Below are positions 23,963 to 36,723 of a stretch of 64,000 nt of DNA, one piece after another. This DNA is from Anaeramoeba ignava. Lineage: Eukaryota; Metamonada; Anaeramoebidae. The stretch lies in assembly GCA_028826165.1 (NCBI GenBank), contig JAPDFW010000073.1, positions 91,001 through 155,000 of the forward strand, read 5' to 3'. Within the stretch, counting starts at the first letter, position 1; each line of letters opens with the position of its first letter. Made by a program: the position numbers and the translations under genes. The notes under the pieces were generated by a model. The model had not been told where the DNA came from. It searched no databases and was given only the letters and a program-made list of their open reading frames with translations.

Positions 23963-24855
23963 ATAATTTCTTTACCTTCTTTTCTTTCTCTTTTCTTTTC
24001 TTTTCTTTTTTTAAATTTTTTCAACTTTCTTTCACTTTTAAAAAAAAGAATATTCACAAGTTTTTTTTTTAAATTTTTTTCCATAAATCTCAATAATAAA
24101 TCATCAAGTTAATTCAATTTATTATTTTTATTAAAATTTTTATTATTTTTATTAAATGAAAAGATTAAAAAAAAGGAAAGAAATTCAAATTAATATTTAA
24201 ATCAATATTTCAATTAATATTTAAATCAATATTTAAATCAATATATAAATTAATATTTAAATCAATATTTCAATTAATATTTAAATCAATATTTAAATCA
24301 ATATTTAAATCAATATTTAAATTAATATTTAAATTAATATTTAAATTAATATTTAAATTAATATTTAAATTAATATTTAAATCAATATTTAAATCAAATA
24401 TTTAAATTAATATTTAAATTAATATTTAAATCAATATTTAAATCAAATATTTAAATTAATATTTCAAATTAATATTTAAATTAATATTTAAATCAATATT
24501 TTAAATTAATATTTCAATAAATATTTAAATTAATATTTAAATCAATATTTAAATCAATATTTAAAATCAATATTTCAATTAATATTTAAATTAATATTTA
24601 AATTAATATTTAAATTAATATTTAAATCAATATTTAAATTAATATTTAAATTAATATTTAAATTAATATTTAAATTAATATTTAAATTAATATTTAAATT
24701 AATATTTCAATTAATATTTAAATCAATATTTCAATTAATATTTAAATCAATATTTCAATTAATATTTAAATCAATATTTAAATCAATATTTCAATTAATA
24801 TTTAAATTAATATTTAAATTAATATTTAAATCAATATTTAAATCAATATTCTAAA
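23963..24855. other. Convergent intergenic region with ATATTTAAATTA repeats
   Basis: First ~210 bp are T-rich 3' flank of eL28. From about 24186 to 24855 an irregular 12-13 bp repeat, AATATTTAAATTA/AATATTTAAATCA, fills the space to the end of the next (minus-strand) gene. No gene seen. Confidence 0.8.
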
Positions 24856-25171
24856 TCAATTTTCATTTAATTCTTTTTTGGGTTTTTTCTTATGATGATG
24901 TTTTTTCTTTTTTGGTTTAGTTTCTTTTAAATTTGAATTTGTATTTGTATTTGTATTTGAATTTGAATTTGAATTTGAATTTGAATTTGTATTTGTATTT
25001 GTATTTGTATTTGAATTTAAATTTGTATTTGTATTTGTATTTGTATTTGTATTTGTATTTAAATTTGTATTTGTATTTGTATTTGTATTTGTATTTGTAT
25101 TTGCATTTGTATTTGCATTTGAATTTGTATTTGTATTTGAATTTAAATTTGTATTTGTATTTGTATTTGTA
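24856..25171 (-). other. Possible C-terminal N/T-repeat and Lys/His-rich tail of the coiled-coil gene
   Basis: Directly after the annotated stop, shifting by one base opens a minus-strand frame of repeated NT/NS pairs ending in SNLKETKPKKKKHHHKKKPK and a TGA at 24858-24856. Hexamers encoding NT/NS and a basic terminus resemble genuine tails elsewhere in the window. If real, the coiled-coil protein is about 100 residues longer. Confidence 0.4.
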
Positions 25172-28107
25172 TTATTTATTTAATTTTTCTTTCGATTCTT
25201 TTTTCCGTTGTTCTTGTAATAATCTATCAATTTCTTTCCCTAAAATATCAATATGTTGTTGTAATTGAATATTTTTCAAAATATTTTCTTCTAATAAAAT
25301 TTGCATTTGGGAAACAAGTTCAGAATTTAATTTAGAATTGCGTTTTGAACGTGATTTTGCATTAAATACTCCTGATTTTTCTTTTATTAAAAAATGTTGA
25401 ATAACATTTGATTTCTTTTCAATTTGTTCATTTAAAATCAAAATTTGTTCTTGAAGTTTGAAGTTTTTTTCTTCTAAAATTTTGTATTTTTCATTAATTT
25501 CTTCAATATCTAAAACATGTTCTTGATTTTTATTATCAATATTTAATTTTTGAACTTGAAAATTTGTTAATGATTGTGATTTTGTTAAAATTTTTTCTTT
25601 TGGTTTTTCTTTTGGTTTTTCTTTTTCTGATTTAATTTCTTGATTTAATGTTTCTTTGTCTTTGTTTTTGTTACTGTTACTGTTTTTCTTTTTTTCTATT
25701 AATTAATTAATTAATTAAAAAAAAATGAATTAATTGAATAAAAAATTCTTTTCTTTTTTTTTTGTTAAAATGAATAAATTATAAACCTTTTCGAAGTTGA
25801 GCTTTTAAATCCTTTATAATTTCAAGACTTTTTCGTTCAGAAATTTTTCTTTCAGTTAATCCATCTTGAATTTTCCAATTACAAATTTCTATTTGCTTGT
25901 TTAATTCTTCAATTTCTTTTTGAAAATTTTCTTCTTTTTCAATTTTACTTTCATTTTCATTTTTTAATTTCTCAATTTCTTGTAAAATTTTTTCCTTTTC
26001 TTCTGATAAATTATGTTCTGATTCTTGAACAGCTTTTAATTCATCTAAAAGTGAAGATTGATTTTGATTTAAATTTTGCTCTTTTTCTTGGAATGTTTTT
26101 TCATTCTGAATAATTTTTTCTTTTAAATCAAGAATTTCATTTTTTTGGTTTTCAATCAAATTATTTAAAGATTGAGTTTCATTTTTGGAATTCAAGTTGT
26201 TTTGAGAAATTGAATTTTCAAGATTTGAAATTGTTTCTTGATTTTTCTTAAGTTGTATTGATTGCTTTTCATTGGTTTCTATTAATTTCGCCTTTTCATT
26301 TTCCAAATTTGTAATTAAAGTTTGATTTACTTGTTCTGATGTTGAATTGCTATCAATTTTTTTCTTCAATTCTTCAACTAAACTTTCCAAACTGAGTTTT
26401 TCAGCCTGAATCATATTGACTTGATCTTCAAATGATTGCGATTGATTCTTGTGTTTCAAAGTTGCTTCCTTCAATTGTTCTGATGATTTCTTTTCTTTTT
26501 CTTTGAGCATTTCTTTGAATTTTATTTCTTTTTCCTTTCATTTTTTCCAACAATTTAATCTCTTGATTTTTAGCTTTTTCCGAATAATTTTTTTCAACAT
26601 CAGTTGTTTTTTGTTTACTTTTTGCTAAATCCTTCTCAAGTTTTTCAATCTCCAATTTTTGTTTATTGAGATTTTCTTGGAGATTTTGGGAGTTTTGAAT
26701 CAATAAATCGTGTTTTTTCTTCCATTTTTCCTTTTCACTTTGATATTTGTTTGTGATACTTTCTTTTTCTGTTTCTAATTCCTTTACTTTTATTGTAAGA
26801 GAATTAGCTTCGCTTTCTTTCTGATTCAATTGCTCCAAAGTTTTTAAATAATCGGAAGTTAGTGTTTCACTTTTCAATTTATTTTCCTCCTTTTGATTTT
26901 CTAACTGCTTGAAAAGATCATCCTTTTCATCCTGAATTTTTGAAAGCTGAATTGTTCTTGAAGATACCATATCTTGTGCTTCCTTTTCTTTTGCTGTTAT
27001 ATCCTTAATTTGCTCCTCTAAATTTTCATTTTTTTCCTTTAATTTTGTGTTTTTCTCACGAAGTATTTGATTCTCATTCATAATCAATTCATATTCATCA
27101 TTAACTGCATTTATTTTTGTGTTTATTGATTGTTTTGAAACAACAGAATCTAGACTTTCATCACTATTTAATTGGGAGTTATTATTTTCATTATTTGAAA
27201 TATTGTTTTGTTCTTTTGGTAAATTTTCATTTTGATTTTCGTTTTGATTTTCATTTTCATTTTGATTTTCATTTTTAATTTCATTTTGATTTTCATTTTG
27301 ATTTTCATTTTTAATTTCATTTTCTTGCAAATTTACAGAATCCATAATTTTATTCATTTGTTGCAAAAAATCTTGGAGAGAATTCTGTTGTTGATTTGAT
27401 TGATTTTGTGGTTGATCATCTGCATTTTCAATTAAACTTTGAGTAACTTGAGGTTCATTATTTTCTGATTGATTTTCTTTATTTTCTAAATCATTTTGTT
27501 TATCTTCTTTTAAAGAATCATCAACATTATTATTTAAATTATTATTTAAATTATTATTTAAATTATTATTAGTTTTTTCTTTGAATAAATTGGAAATTTC
27601 TGTTAAAGCTTGTTTTAATTGAAGATTTTCAATTCTTTGATTTTTGATTTCATTATTTTTTTGAGAAATAATGTTCAAATAATTTTCTTTTAATTGATCC
27701 ACATAATTATCATGATCTTCAACCTTTTTCTGCAATTTTTCAAGTTGAACTTTTAATGAATCATTTTCATCCATAAATTGTTCAATATTTTCTCTTAAAA
27801 TTTGATTTTGTTCACGAGCTTCAGATTGAGTTTCTTTGATATTTTGTTTGAGTTGTTCGTTTTCTTGAGTTAAAAGTAAAATGTCTTTTTTGTCTCTTTT
27901 TTTAGAAAGAATTGATTGAAGTTTTTGACTTTTTGCCATTTCTTCTTTTAAAGAATTTTTTAATTGAATCATAATTTTTTTTTGATTCATAAGTTTTTCT
28001 CTTAATTCATATTTTTCAGTTTTAATTCCAACAAGTTCTTGTTGAAGAGAAACAAAATCTTCAACGGAAATTGAAGTTTCTTTTTGATTTGTTGAATTAT
28101 TTTTCAT
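25172..28107 (-). CDS. Coiled-coil Golgi protein, CCDC186/Golgin104-like (apparent frameshift)
   Basis: Exons 28107-25787 and 25695-25172, intron donor GTTTAT and acceptor AATTAATAG; about 947 aa after correcting one base. Nearly all of it is heptad-rich coiled coil with Q/N/E-rich spacers. The last ~110 residues look like the conserved C-terminus of CCDC186/Golgin104/CCCP-1: KKSNVIQHFLIKEKSGVF and LVSQMQILLEENILKNIQLQ ... LGKEIDRLL. In animals that protein acts at the trans-Golgi in dense-core vesicle sorting; a Golgi-trafficking role here is inference. The frame changes near 26540 (ATGAAAGGAAAAAG), where one surplus base restores continuity. A second slip at the stop may hide an (NT)n/Lys-rich tail down to 24856. 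Confidence 0.65.
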
Positions 28108-28243
28108 TTTATTTTTTATTTTAAAAAGAAAAAAATGAAAAAAAAAAATTAAAAAGCAAAATTTTTTTTTTCATTTTTTTTTTAAAAAATAATTTTAATC
28201 TTTTCTTTTTTTTTTTCTGTTTAAAATAAAATTATTTTGAATT
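28108..28243. promoter_or_regulatory. Divergent promoter between CCDC186-like and Furry-like genes
   Basis: 136 bp, with the T-tract/TCA/T-tract motif on the minus strand at 28131-28148 and on the plus strand at 28162-28183. Otherwise A- and T-tracts. Confidence 0.6.
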
Positions 28244-31200
28244 ATGAATTCTAATCAAAATCAACCGTCTCCAATTATTGAAAATATTATTTCACAAACT
28301 CATGCTTTATTGTTATTCAAAATTTTTAAAGAAATTGATCAAATTTTTGTTGATCCAATTCAAGATCTTGCTAAAAAAAAATTCAATATTGCATTTATAA
28401 AATATCAATCTGTATCATAAAAATAATAAGAAATGAATTTTTCAAAAAAAAAATCAATTGTTTTTAATGATTAAGATCATTTTAAATGAATTTTTTTTTT
28501 TGAGAAAGAAAAAAAAGAATAATTTAATTTTTTTTAATTTTTTTTTCAATTTATTGGATAAAGATTGACAGTGGAATATCTGAAGCCCAATTAGAAAAAA
28601 CATTGAATATTCTCCAGAAGAAGATTGTTAATGCGTCTTCTAATTCATTTCATTTTGTTATAACAAAATTTATGCCAATTCTTGAAGTTGATCCTAATAG
28701 AATTTCCCAATCAAAAAAAATGAAACCGAAAGTTATTTTACCATCAACACAAGATGCAACTGAAACTATTGAGGTTTTTTGGATTAAAAAAAATATTGAA
28801 AATAATTAAAAACTTATTTAAAAATTATTATTTGCTTTTTTTTTTTTTAGGATAGAAAAGATAATACTTCTAAATATTTTATTTTAAATACTTTTTATCT
28901 TTGTCTTGAAAAAATTAAAGAAGAAAAAAGTGTTGATGAATATCAAGTTATTTCTCAAGAAATTATTGAATCAATTACTGATCATCTTGATTTAATTTAT
29001 TCTACTGGTTTGATAATAATTTAATTAAATATTTTAATTTAAATATTTAATATTCGATTTAATTTAAATATTCGATTTAATTTAATATTTGATTTAATTT
29101 AATATCTGATTTAATTTAAATATTTAAATATTTAAATAATTTATTTAATTTAATATTTGATTTAATTTAATATTTTAATATTTGATTTAATTTAATTTTA
29201 ATATTTGATTTAATTTAATATTTAAATATTTTAATATTTTAATTTAATATTTAATTTAATTAAATATTTTAATATTTAATATTTTAATAATTTAATATTT
29301 AAATATTTGATTTAATTAAATATTTTAATATTTTAAATATTTAATTTAATATCTGATTTAATTTAATAATTTAATTAAATATTTTAATATTCGATTTAAT
29401 TTAAATATTTAATATTTGATTTAATTTAAATATTTAATATTTTATTTAATTTAATAATTTTAATATTTGATTTAATTTAATATTTTAATTAAATATTTTA
29501 ATTATTCAAAATAAAGCCGTAAGATATATAGCAGGTCAATGCTTAGGCGGATTAACAGAATATGATGACCATTTCAAATTAATTTCTACTTTATTACTAG
29601 AAAAAGTTAAACCAACTTCAAAAAAAACAGAAAGAGTTGCAGTTACTTATGAAAAAGCTCTTAAATATTTAAAATACGGAATAGCAAATTCTGTTCAAGC
29701 AAATTTAACACTCATTTTCTTGAATAATTACGCCAAAAATTTAAGAAAAATCGAAAGAGGAGTTCATAGAAAAGAAGCATGCAAAACAATATCTCAAATA
29801 TTCCAAAAAATTTTCCCTAAAAAAAGTGATACAGAAGATGTTAAAAAGAAAAAGAAATTAATCTTAACAAATTTAAAAAGTGCATATGTAACTTTATTTG
29901 AAAATTTATTATCATCATTGGATCAATGCTACAAAACAGTATTAAAATGGAGCAAAAAAGCAAAACACATGGTGTTTTCTTATCAATGCTTGATTGAATT
30001 GCTTGATTTTCTTCAGTTTAAATTAATAAATGAGGATGAAAAAGAAAGAGCAAAAATACGTGATTTATTAGCAACAATTTCAAACAGTATGAAGAATAAT
30101 ACAAATTTAAGACTCCAATATTTGGAGCTTGCATACCAATTTTATCAGCATTTGTCAATAGAATTTATTGAGGTTGACAGCAAGAATTTCCAATTTATGA
30201 CAAAAACATTTTCTGTGTTTCTTCTTCCAAATATGACCAAAAAAATGTCTCAAATAAACCAACAAGAAGTAAATTTGATTGCTTCAATTATTGAGGAAAT
30301 GGGGAGCAAAAAATTGGATCTTACAATTGAAATCATTATGGAAATGATGAAGCATCTCGATTTGAGGTTGGATTACAAAATTGCATTGCTTAAAGGACTG
30401 GGAATGCTCACAGAAACACATTATGAAGATGTATCCAAAAAAAAGGAATTGTTTGGATTGGTCGCAAATTTTCTTCTGGAAACAAGAAAATATATCCATT
30501 TCACATTTTCCTTTGCAAAAGAAGAGGATGATGCAAATTATCTCAAAAATATTGGATATGCTCAGATCCAGATTAATGAGCAACTTGTTTCGGCTGCAAT
30601 GAGCACATTTCCCTGCGTGCTATCAACAAAAGATGATGAAAACATGAAAATCTCACGCAATTTAATTGAGCTCACTCTTCATGACAACCGTGAGATTTCA
30701 AACTTTGCAATTCTTGGATTGCAAAAAATGGTTTCCAAAGATGAAAATCAAAGCATCAATTTTTTCAACTTCATTTTCAAGTTTATCCTGGAAATTTTTG
30801 GGGATGTTGGATATTTTATTGATGTGAATAACAAAATCCAGGATAATTTCGCAACGTTTTTAAAGTTATCTCAAGTTATGAGCTTGATAATTGGATCCTT
30901 TCAAGAAAGTTTGAAAACAAACAAAAACATAATCCGCACAATAACTCTGGAAATATGGCAAGCGCTGAGAATTCAGTTTGAAGGATGCTGCATGCTGTGG
31001 TTGTCAATACCAGAGGTGTGGATTGGAATGGAAATATCCCGGTTAATGTCAACATTCCATAACCAAGAGTTTATTCAGTTTGAAAAATTATTGATTGAAA
31101 ACGAAAAAAAACATCGAAAAGAAAACGATCAAAAAATTGATTCAAATTTGGAAATATCTTTTTTAGCAGAAAAATGTGTCAATCAACTTGAAAACTTAAA

Positions 31201-34200
31201 TCGAGATCAACTCGTTGTTTTCATACACACAAACTATTTGGAGCATAAATTCGCGTTTAATTGGGCGTGGAATTTGCTTGCACACTATTTTATCAAAGCA
31301 AGAAATATTGATATTGTGTTTACAACTGTTGATCCTTATGCAGAAATTTTAAGACTTATTTGGAATCAATTTGTGTATTTGTGTGCAAGTGTATCGATTC
31401 CTGAAGAGGATATTCCGCATTTGGTTCTTGAAAACATTCCTCAAACACGCGAAACAGGACCAATTAAAGGAAGAAGAAAAACAAAAGTAAAATCAGAAGA
31501 AGATATGAATTCGATGTCAAAAGTAACGCGATCAGACACGATGGAAAGATCTCCACAAATTCACGATGGATCGAATCAAGGAGATCTTGAATCATTGCAA
31601 GATCGCGAGAAGAAAAGCTTTGATGGGAAGACAGAACTTGACTCACCAACACCCTTTATGGCAACAAAAACAGAACTTTTCAATCCAAAACATAATACAT
31701 TACTTTTGAAACATTTTTTCAATATTGCATACAGATTGGTGCGAACAGAGAAGGAAAACATTAGAACAGAGGCGATTAACTCACTGGTAAAAATGCAGTC
31801 TTCATCATTCGAAATATTCCTGTCAATTGTTGTTGATCATGAAAAACAAATGGGATTTGGAGATAATGAAAACAAATTGGAAGACTTTAAAATAATGGAA
31901 ATTCCGTTTTATTTAAAAAGTTATATTGTAACCCTGACAGCAAGATTCCTCACTCAGTGCCAAACAGAACTTTTTGGATCGTTGCCGAGATTGAATCGGC
32001 TGATAAATGAATTGATGTTGAAATGGATGGCAAGCGAGGAAATTGCGCAGATGGACAGCATTCATATGCATAATATCGAGCAAATAATGCAAATTGTTAG
32101 AGCCTATTTCGAGAAATTGCTTGAGTTCTCGCAACAGAAAATCGCGCGCAAAGAGGCGGATAATCTCGTTACTGCCGCTAATAGTGCGTGGATTGAGAAT
32201 CAGGAAAATATGACTGCATTGTTTTTATTTCTTCTTGAAATGTTGAGTGAATCAACACTGAAAAAAATAACAAATCAGGAAAAGAAAAAGCTGATTCTCG
32301 GCGACTCAATAAACACGCTGAGTATTTTGATGATGTTCTATCAATCTCATAACCAGGAAATGGAAAACAGATTGCTCATTGGATGTGCAAAAGTACTTTC
32401 AATGGGGAGCATGATTTATCCCGATGTAAAACGTGTTCTTGTCACATTTCTCCAGAATAATCCCGCCTATTTTGAGGCGTATTTTCGATACTCTTTTGAT
32501 TTAATGTGCGATGATGAGTTTTTGAAACTCAAGGCACTTTGTTTTTTTGAATCACTCGTAATCAATTTTACTTCTGATCCGATCAAATGGATCGAAAACG
32601 TTGGAATTCCAATTCACAAATTAATAGCATTAATTTTGATTCACGTGAATAATCCAGAGAAACCAGTAAGAAGCCTTGTTCATCATTTAATCATCAGTCT
32701 TTCTGAGCTAAAAACAGACGATAAAATTCATCCAGGAAAGGACAATCTCAACGCGCTTTCCGCAATAACACATCCAAATATGCATATCTATTGTAATCTT
32801 TCTTCTGGTTACTTTGATTCAGTATCAACAATATACTCCCAAATGACACCCCAAATTCTCATGGAAGTTGCGAAATTTTACAAGAAATTCAATTACGATA
32901 TGAAATACAAAGTTATGGAACTTTTGATATTTTGGACTCGCAACTACGCAGCTTTTCTCCAGACCAGCAATCACAGGCTGTTGTAGATATACTCAACGCT
33001 ATGCTCCTCATCAGTCGCGAATGCTATACACAGCACTCTTTATCCCATCTTGTTTCGCTTTTTTGGAACAGTTTGATCACCCCCAATCTCCGAACAACTT
33101 CCCAAAAAAATTCCGATTCCAAAAACATCTTAACAAAACAAGATATCATGCGATCCATTTTCGCATATCTACTGAAAATCATTTCATTGGCACTGACTAA
33201 GAAAATTGATAAAACTTTCCCACTTTCACTTACTAAAACAATTTGTGCAATTGTTTCGCGAGCAGATCCCAAATTCTCATTCGAATTTTTCACTTCCCAA
33301 TTGCTCAACTTTCCAGACTCGCCCACAGATCCGAATGAGTTCTATCAATTCATCCAGGATAAGCAAGTGGACGTACCAATATACCAACATTCCTCTATTC
33401 TTTTGCTTGACGACTTGATTTTCGAAAATGGAATTTTTGCTGTCAAATTTCTTCCCCTTTTACTCCAACACGCTTTTATCCAGAACCCAAACAACGAAAT
33501 CGGGAACAACATGCTTTACTACATGATACATTCTATTGTTGTGCGATATTCACAATCCGAGGAAACACGCAAGCATGCAGGAGAGTTTCTGGAGATGCTG
33601 ATGAAACCTCACAAAACAATGGAGTTGGTGCAACTTCCACAAGTACTTTATCAGACAAAAACCCAAGAGCAAGCGGATGACACAAACACAGATCAAGACG
33701 ATGATCGTGTGGATTGGGATCATATATACCAGATGGATGCAGATATGAAAATCAACTCACTGGAGTATACCGAACAAAATATCCAAATTATCCAAAAATT
33801 CGTTGAACTTTTCCAACCTTTTAAATCAAATTTCCAACAAAGATGGAGAAATACACTTCTTTCTTGGTCAGTTAAATCCGTTGACGAACGTTTAACAAAC
33901 AACTGTCTGACCGCGTTCTACATTCTTGTTGAAGATTTCAATGATTCCATGATTAAACAAATGGTTATTTTTGCTTTAGAATCACTTCAATACAACCGAC
34001 TCGAGGTCTTTTCAAACATCGCCAAGATTTTCGAGGATATGATCACTACAAAACACAACAAACTCTCGATCGAGTCTCTATCAAACATCGCCAGCTTAGC
34101 TTGTCTTTTACTCTTCTCAGAAACCTCCAAAATGTTTGCTTTGGGATTGAAATTACTTGATATTTTTTCGCGTCTTGAAAAAAATAATTCCAAGTTATAT

Positions 34201-35094
34201 CCCGCTATTTTCCTGAATGCCAAAAACCTCTTTCTAGACGATGAAAAGTCTGCACAGAAACAAAAGCTTCCTATTGATGCTCCTCTTATGCGCATTCTCT
34301 TCCGCGCGTTCACACAAGAATCCTTCTCAGAAACAGCAATGAATATTCTTGAATGTTTTTTGTTTTCTTGGGAATCCGTTCTTATTTCTTCAAACAACCG
34401 CTTATTCATTTCTTTCCTTCTCATTCTTGCTCTCAAATTCATGTCGGATGAAAAGGAATCTGTTGTTCTTAAAATGAAACAATTTTCTGAAACTTGCGGC
34501 AATTTACACAATAGTATTGCTAAAAAATTTGTTAATGTTTATTCATCATATGCTCATTTTTCAGACAATACTCAGAATTCACATCCTAATAATGAGTTTC
34601 TGAAAGAGTTTTTTGAGAAATTTGCCCAGAATTTCAACACAAATCTTGATTTTATTTTCATGGCTGTCAAATCATTATTGATTTTTACTCGTGAAAACAA
34701 TCACAAATTGAAAATTGTTTTAATGCAAATTGTTCCTCATTTATTGGCTTCATTTCGTGTTAATTGGACTCAACTTGAATATCAAGAACTTATTGACATT
34801 ATCCAAATCACTTCTCATTCTTCTTCTGTATTGCTTTCTCAAGAATCAGAAAATGCGTTTTCATTTATAATTTCTCGTGTTTCTGAAGATAAACAATTGA
34901 ATGGTTTGGATTTTATTTCTTTACCAATGCAAATTGATGAATTACGTCAGAAAAGTATTTCTGCAATGAAGGAAAAACCTGTTGATAAACAAATTGAACA
35001 AATGTTAAATTCAAATGATATGGATTCTAGTCCTGAATTTGAAAAGAGATATCGAAGGTTATTTAATTTACTTGGAGTGAAGAACATGAATTGA
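28244..35094 (+). CDS. FRY: Furry/Tao3/Mor2-family cell morphogenesis scaffold (one apparent frameshift)
   Basis: Exons 28244-28411, 28564-28773, 28851-29007, 29517-35094; about 2,037 aa. It is built of HEAT/ARM-like helices. Blocks typical of Furry proteins include AVRYIAGQCLGGLTEYDDHF, VFSYQCLIELLDFLQF and the segment HPNMHIYCNLSSGYFDSVST followed by KYKVMELLIFWTRNYA. Family role: scaffold for NDR/LATS-type kinases controlling polarity and shape. A Ser/Arg/Glu-rich unstructured loop lies near 31470-31640. At ~32950 the frame slips by one base after FWTRNYA and resumes as FSPDQQSQAVVDILNAMLL. No intron fits, so one missing base is the simplest reading. Base composition of 31-34.5 kb is clearly richer in G+C than its neighbours (29 of 60 bases at 32101-32160). 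Confidence 0.88.
29008..29516 (+). repeat. 509-bp repetitive intron of the Furry-like gene
   Basis: TTTAATTTAATATTTGATTTAA-type repeat; donor GTTTGA, acceptor AAAATAAAG. Splicing joins STG|CC to give the conserved STAVRYIAG. Confidence 0.85.
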
Positions 35095-35243
35095 AATCAA
35101 AATTCAATTAAAATTCAATTAAAATTTAAATCAAAATTTAAATTTAAATTTAAATTCAAATTCAAAATTAAATTCAAAATTAAAATTCAAAATCATTTTT
35201 TCATTTTTTCATTTTCTCATTTTTTTTTAATAAAAAAATTATA

Positions 35244-36677
35244 ATGGATTCTGGTTTATTTTCAGATTTAGAAACTTTATCTCAAAATTTTGAAGATTTA
35301 CTTTTAGATGAAAATTCAAAAGATTTTACAATAGAAATTGAATCAGAAAAACCAATTTATTTAAGATGTCACAAAGCAATTTTAAATTGTAGAAGTGATT
35401 ATTTCAAAGCACTTTTCAGAAGTAAAATGATAGAATCTCAACAAGGAAAAGTAGTTTTACATGATACTTCAAAAGAAATGATGGAGAAATTTCTGAAATA
35501 CATTTACACAGGCAAAATTGAAATCAATGAAGAAAATGCAGTTGAAATTCTGATCTCTTCAAGAAAATTCTGTTTGGATCAAATTTCTGAATTTGCTGCA
35601 AAATTCATAAAACAAAGAATAACAACACAAAATGTTGTTGAGGTTTACCAAATTTCAAACCAATTTTTATGTGAGGATGTTGCTGATTTTTGCTTTAAAT
35701 ATATTGAAGATAAAATCCAATTATTACTTGAAACAGACCTTTTATATTCTTTAACTGAACAAGAAATGGAAAAACTCTTGAAAAGTGAAAATATCTTTAT
35801 AACAAGAGAATACCGTTTATTTGACTTACTTTTGCATTGGGCTCAATCTCAAATTGGTTGTCCCATTTCATCAGAAATTGATCCTTTATATTTAGACCAA
35901 ATCCAAAAGAAAATTTCCCATTTGGTTCAATTTATTCATTTTTCTGAAATTGAAAAAGATAAATTTTTGGAAATCAAATCAAAAAACTTATTATCAAAAG
36001 ATATGATTGACAAAATTGAGGAATTACATTTACAAATGGATAGAGAAACAAATCAAGATCCAAATCAAAATGTAATCCCGTTTCCAGTAACAGAAATTGC
36101 AGATATTTATCTTACTCCAAGAATAAAGCAAATCCCTTCAAAAATTATTACCAAAAATCAGAATATGATCAAATCACTTAAAAATTGGATTAATAATCCA
36201 GAATTTTTTGAAAAAATGAAACTTGGTTTTTCTCTCTCAAAAACAGAAAATGATGCAACTAAATTCCACGAAATCTGTGATGATAAAGGCCCAACTTTAG
36301 TTCTTATTCAATCCAAAAACGGGAATATTTTTGGCGGTTTTACTTCAGTTGGCTGGAAAAGTTCTGTTGGAAACAATTATATTGAAGATGAAAATGCCTT
36401 CATATTCACTTTGACTAATCAATCAAATTTACCTCAGAAATTCGATCTAAAACCTTTTGAGAAAAACTATGCAATTCGTTATTATTCAAATCTTGGTCCA
36501 CTTTTTGGAAGAGGTTATGATTTTGGAATTAAAACTAATTTGAAAAGAGGTTATTCTAATTTTGGATACAGTTATAATTTACCTGAAGGAATTGATTTAG
36601 GATCTGATCAAGCAAAAAGTTTTCTTGGTGGAAGTTATTCTTTTGTTGTAAGAAAACTGGAAATATTTTTTCTTTGA
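35244..36677 (+). CDS. BTB-BACK-TLDc protein
   Basis: Single exon, 477 aa. The BTB/POZ domain spans residues ~20-125 (DFTIEIESEKPIYLRCHKAI ... YFKALFRSKM), followed by a BACK domain to ~250 and a TLDc domain at ~300-475 (GPTLVLIQSKNGNIFGGFTS ... ENAFIFTLTN ... FGIKTNLKRGYSNFGYSY). BTB-BACK proteins usually serve as Cullin-3 adaptors. TLDc domains bind V-ATPase in animals; such roles here are inferred only. TTTTTCATTTTTTCATTTTC lies at 35193-35228 before the ATG. It ends 46 bp from the convergent SKICH-BTB gene. Confidence 0.92.
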   Translation: MDSGLFSDLETLSQNFEDLLLDENSKDFTIEIESEKPIYLRCHKAILNCRSDYFKALFRSKMIESQQGKVVLHDTSKEMMEKFLKYIYTGKIEINEENAVEILISSRKFCLDQISEFAAKFIKQRITTQNVVEVYQISNQFLCEDVADFCFKYIEDKIQLLLETDLLYSLTEQEMEKLLKSENIFITREYRLFDLLLHWAQSQIGCPISSEIDPLYLDQIQKKISHLVQFIHFSEIEKDKFLEIKSKNLLSKDMIDKIEELHLQMDRETNQDPNQNVIPFPVTEIADIYLTPRIKQIPSKIITKNQNMIKSLKNWINNPEFFEKMKLGFSLSKTENDATKFHEICDDKGPTLVLIQSKNGNIFGGFTSVGWKSSVGNNYIEDENAFIFTLTNQSNLPQKFDLKPFEKNYAIRYYSNLGPLFGRGYDFGIKTNLKRGYSNFGYSYNLPEGIDLGSDQAKSFLGGSYSFVVRKLEIFFL

Positions 36678-36723
36678 TTTTGAAAAAGAAAAAAGATTTT
36701 TTTTTTAATTTTTCGTTTTGCTT

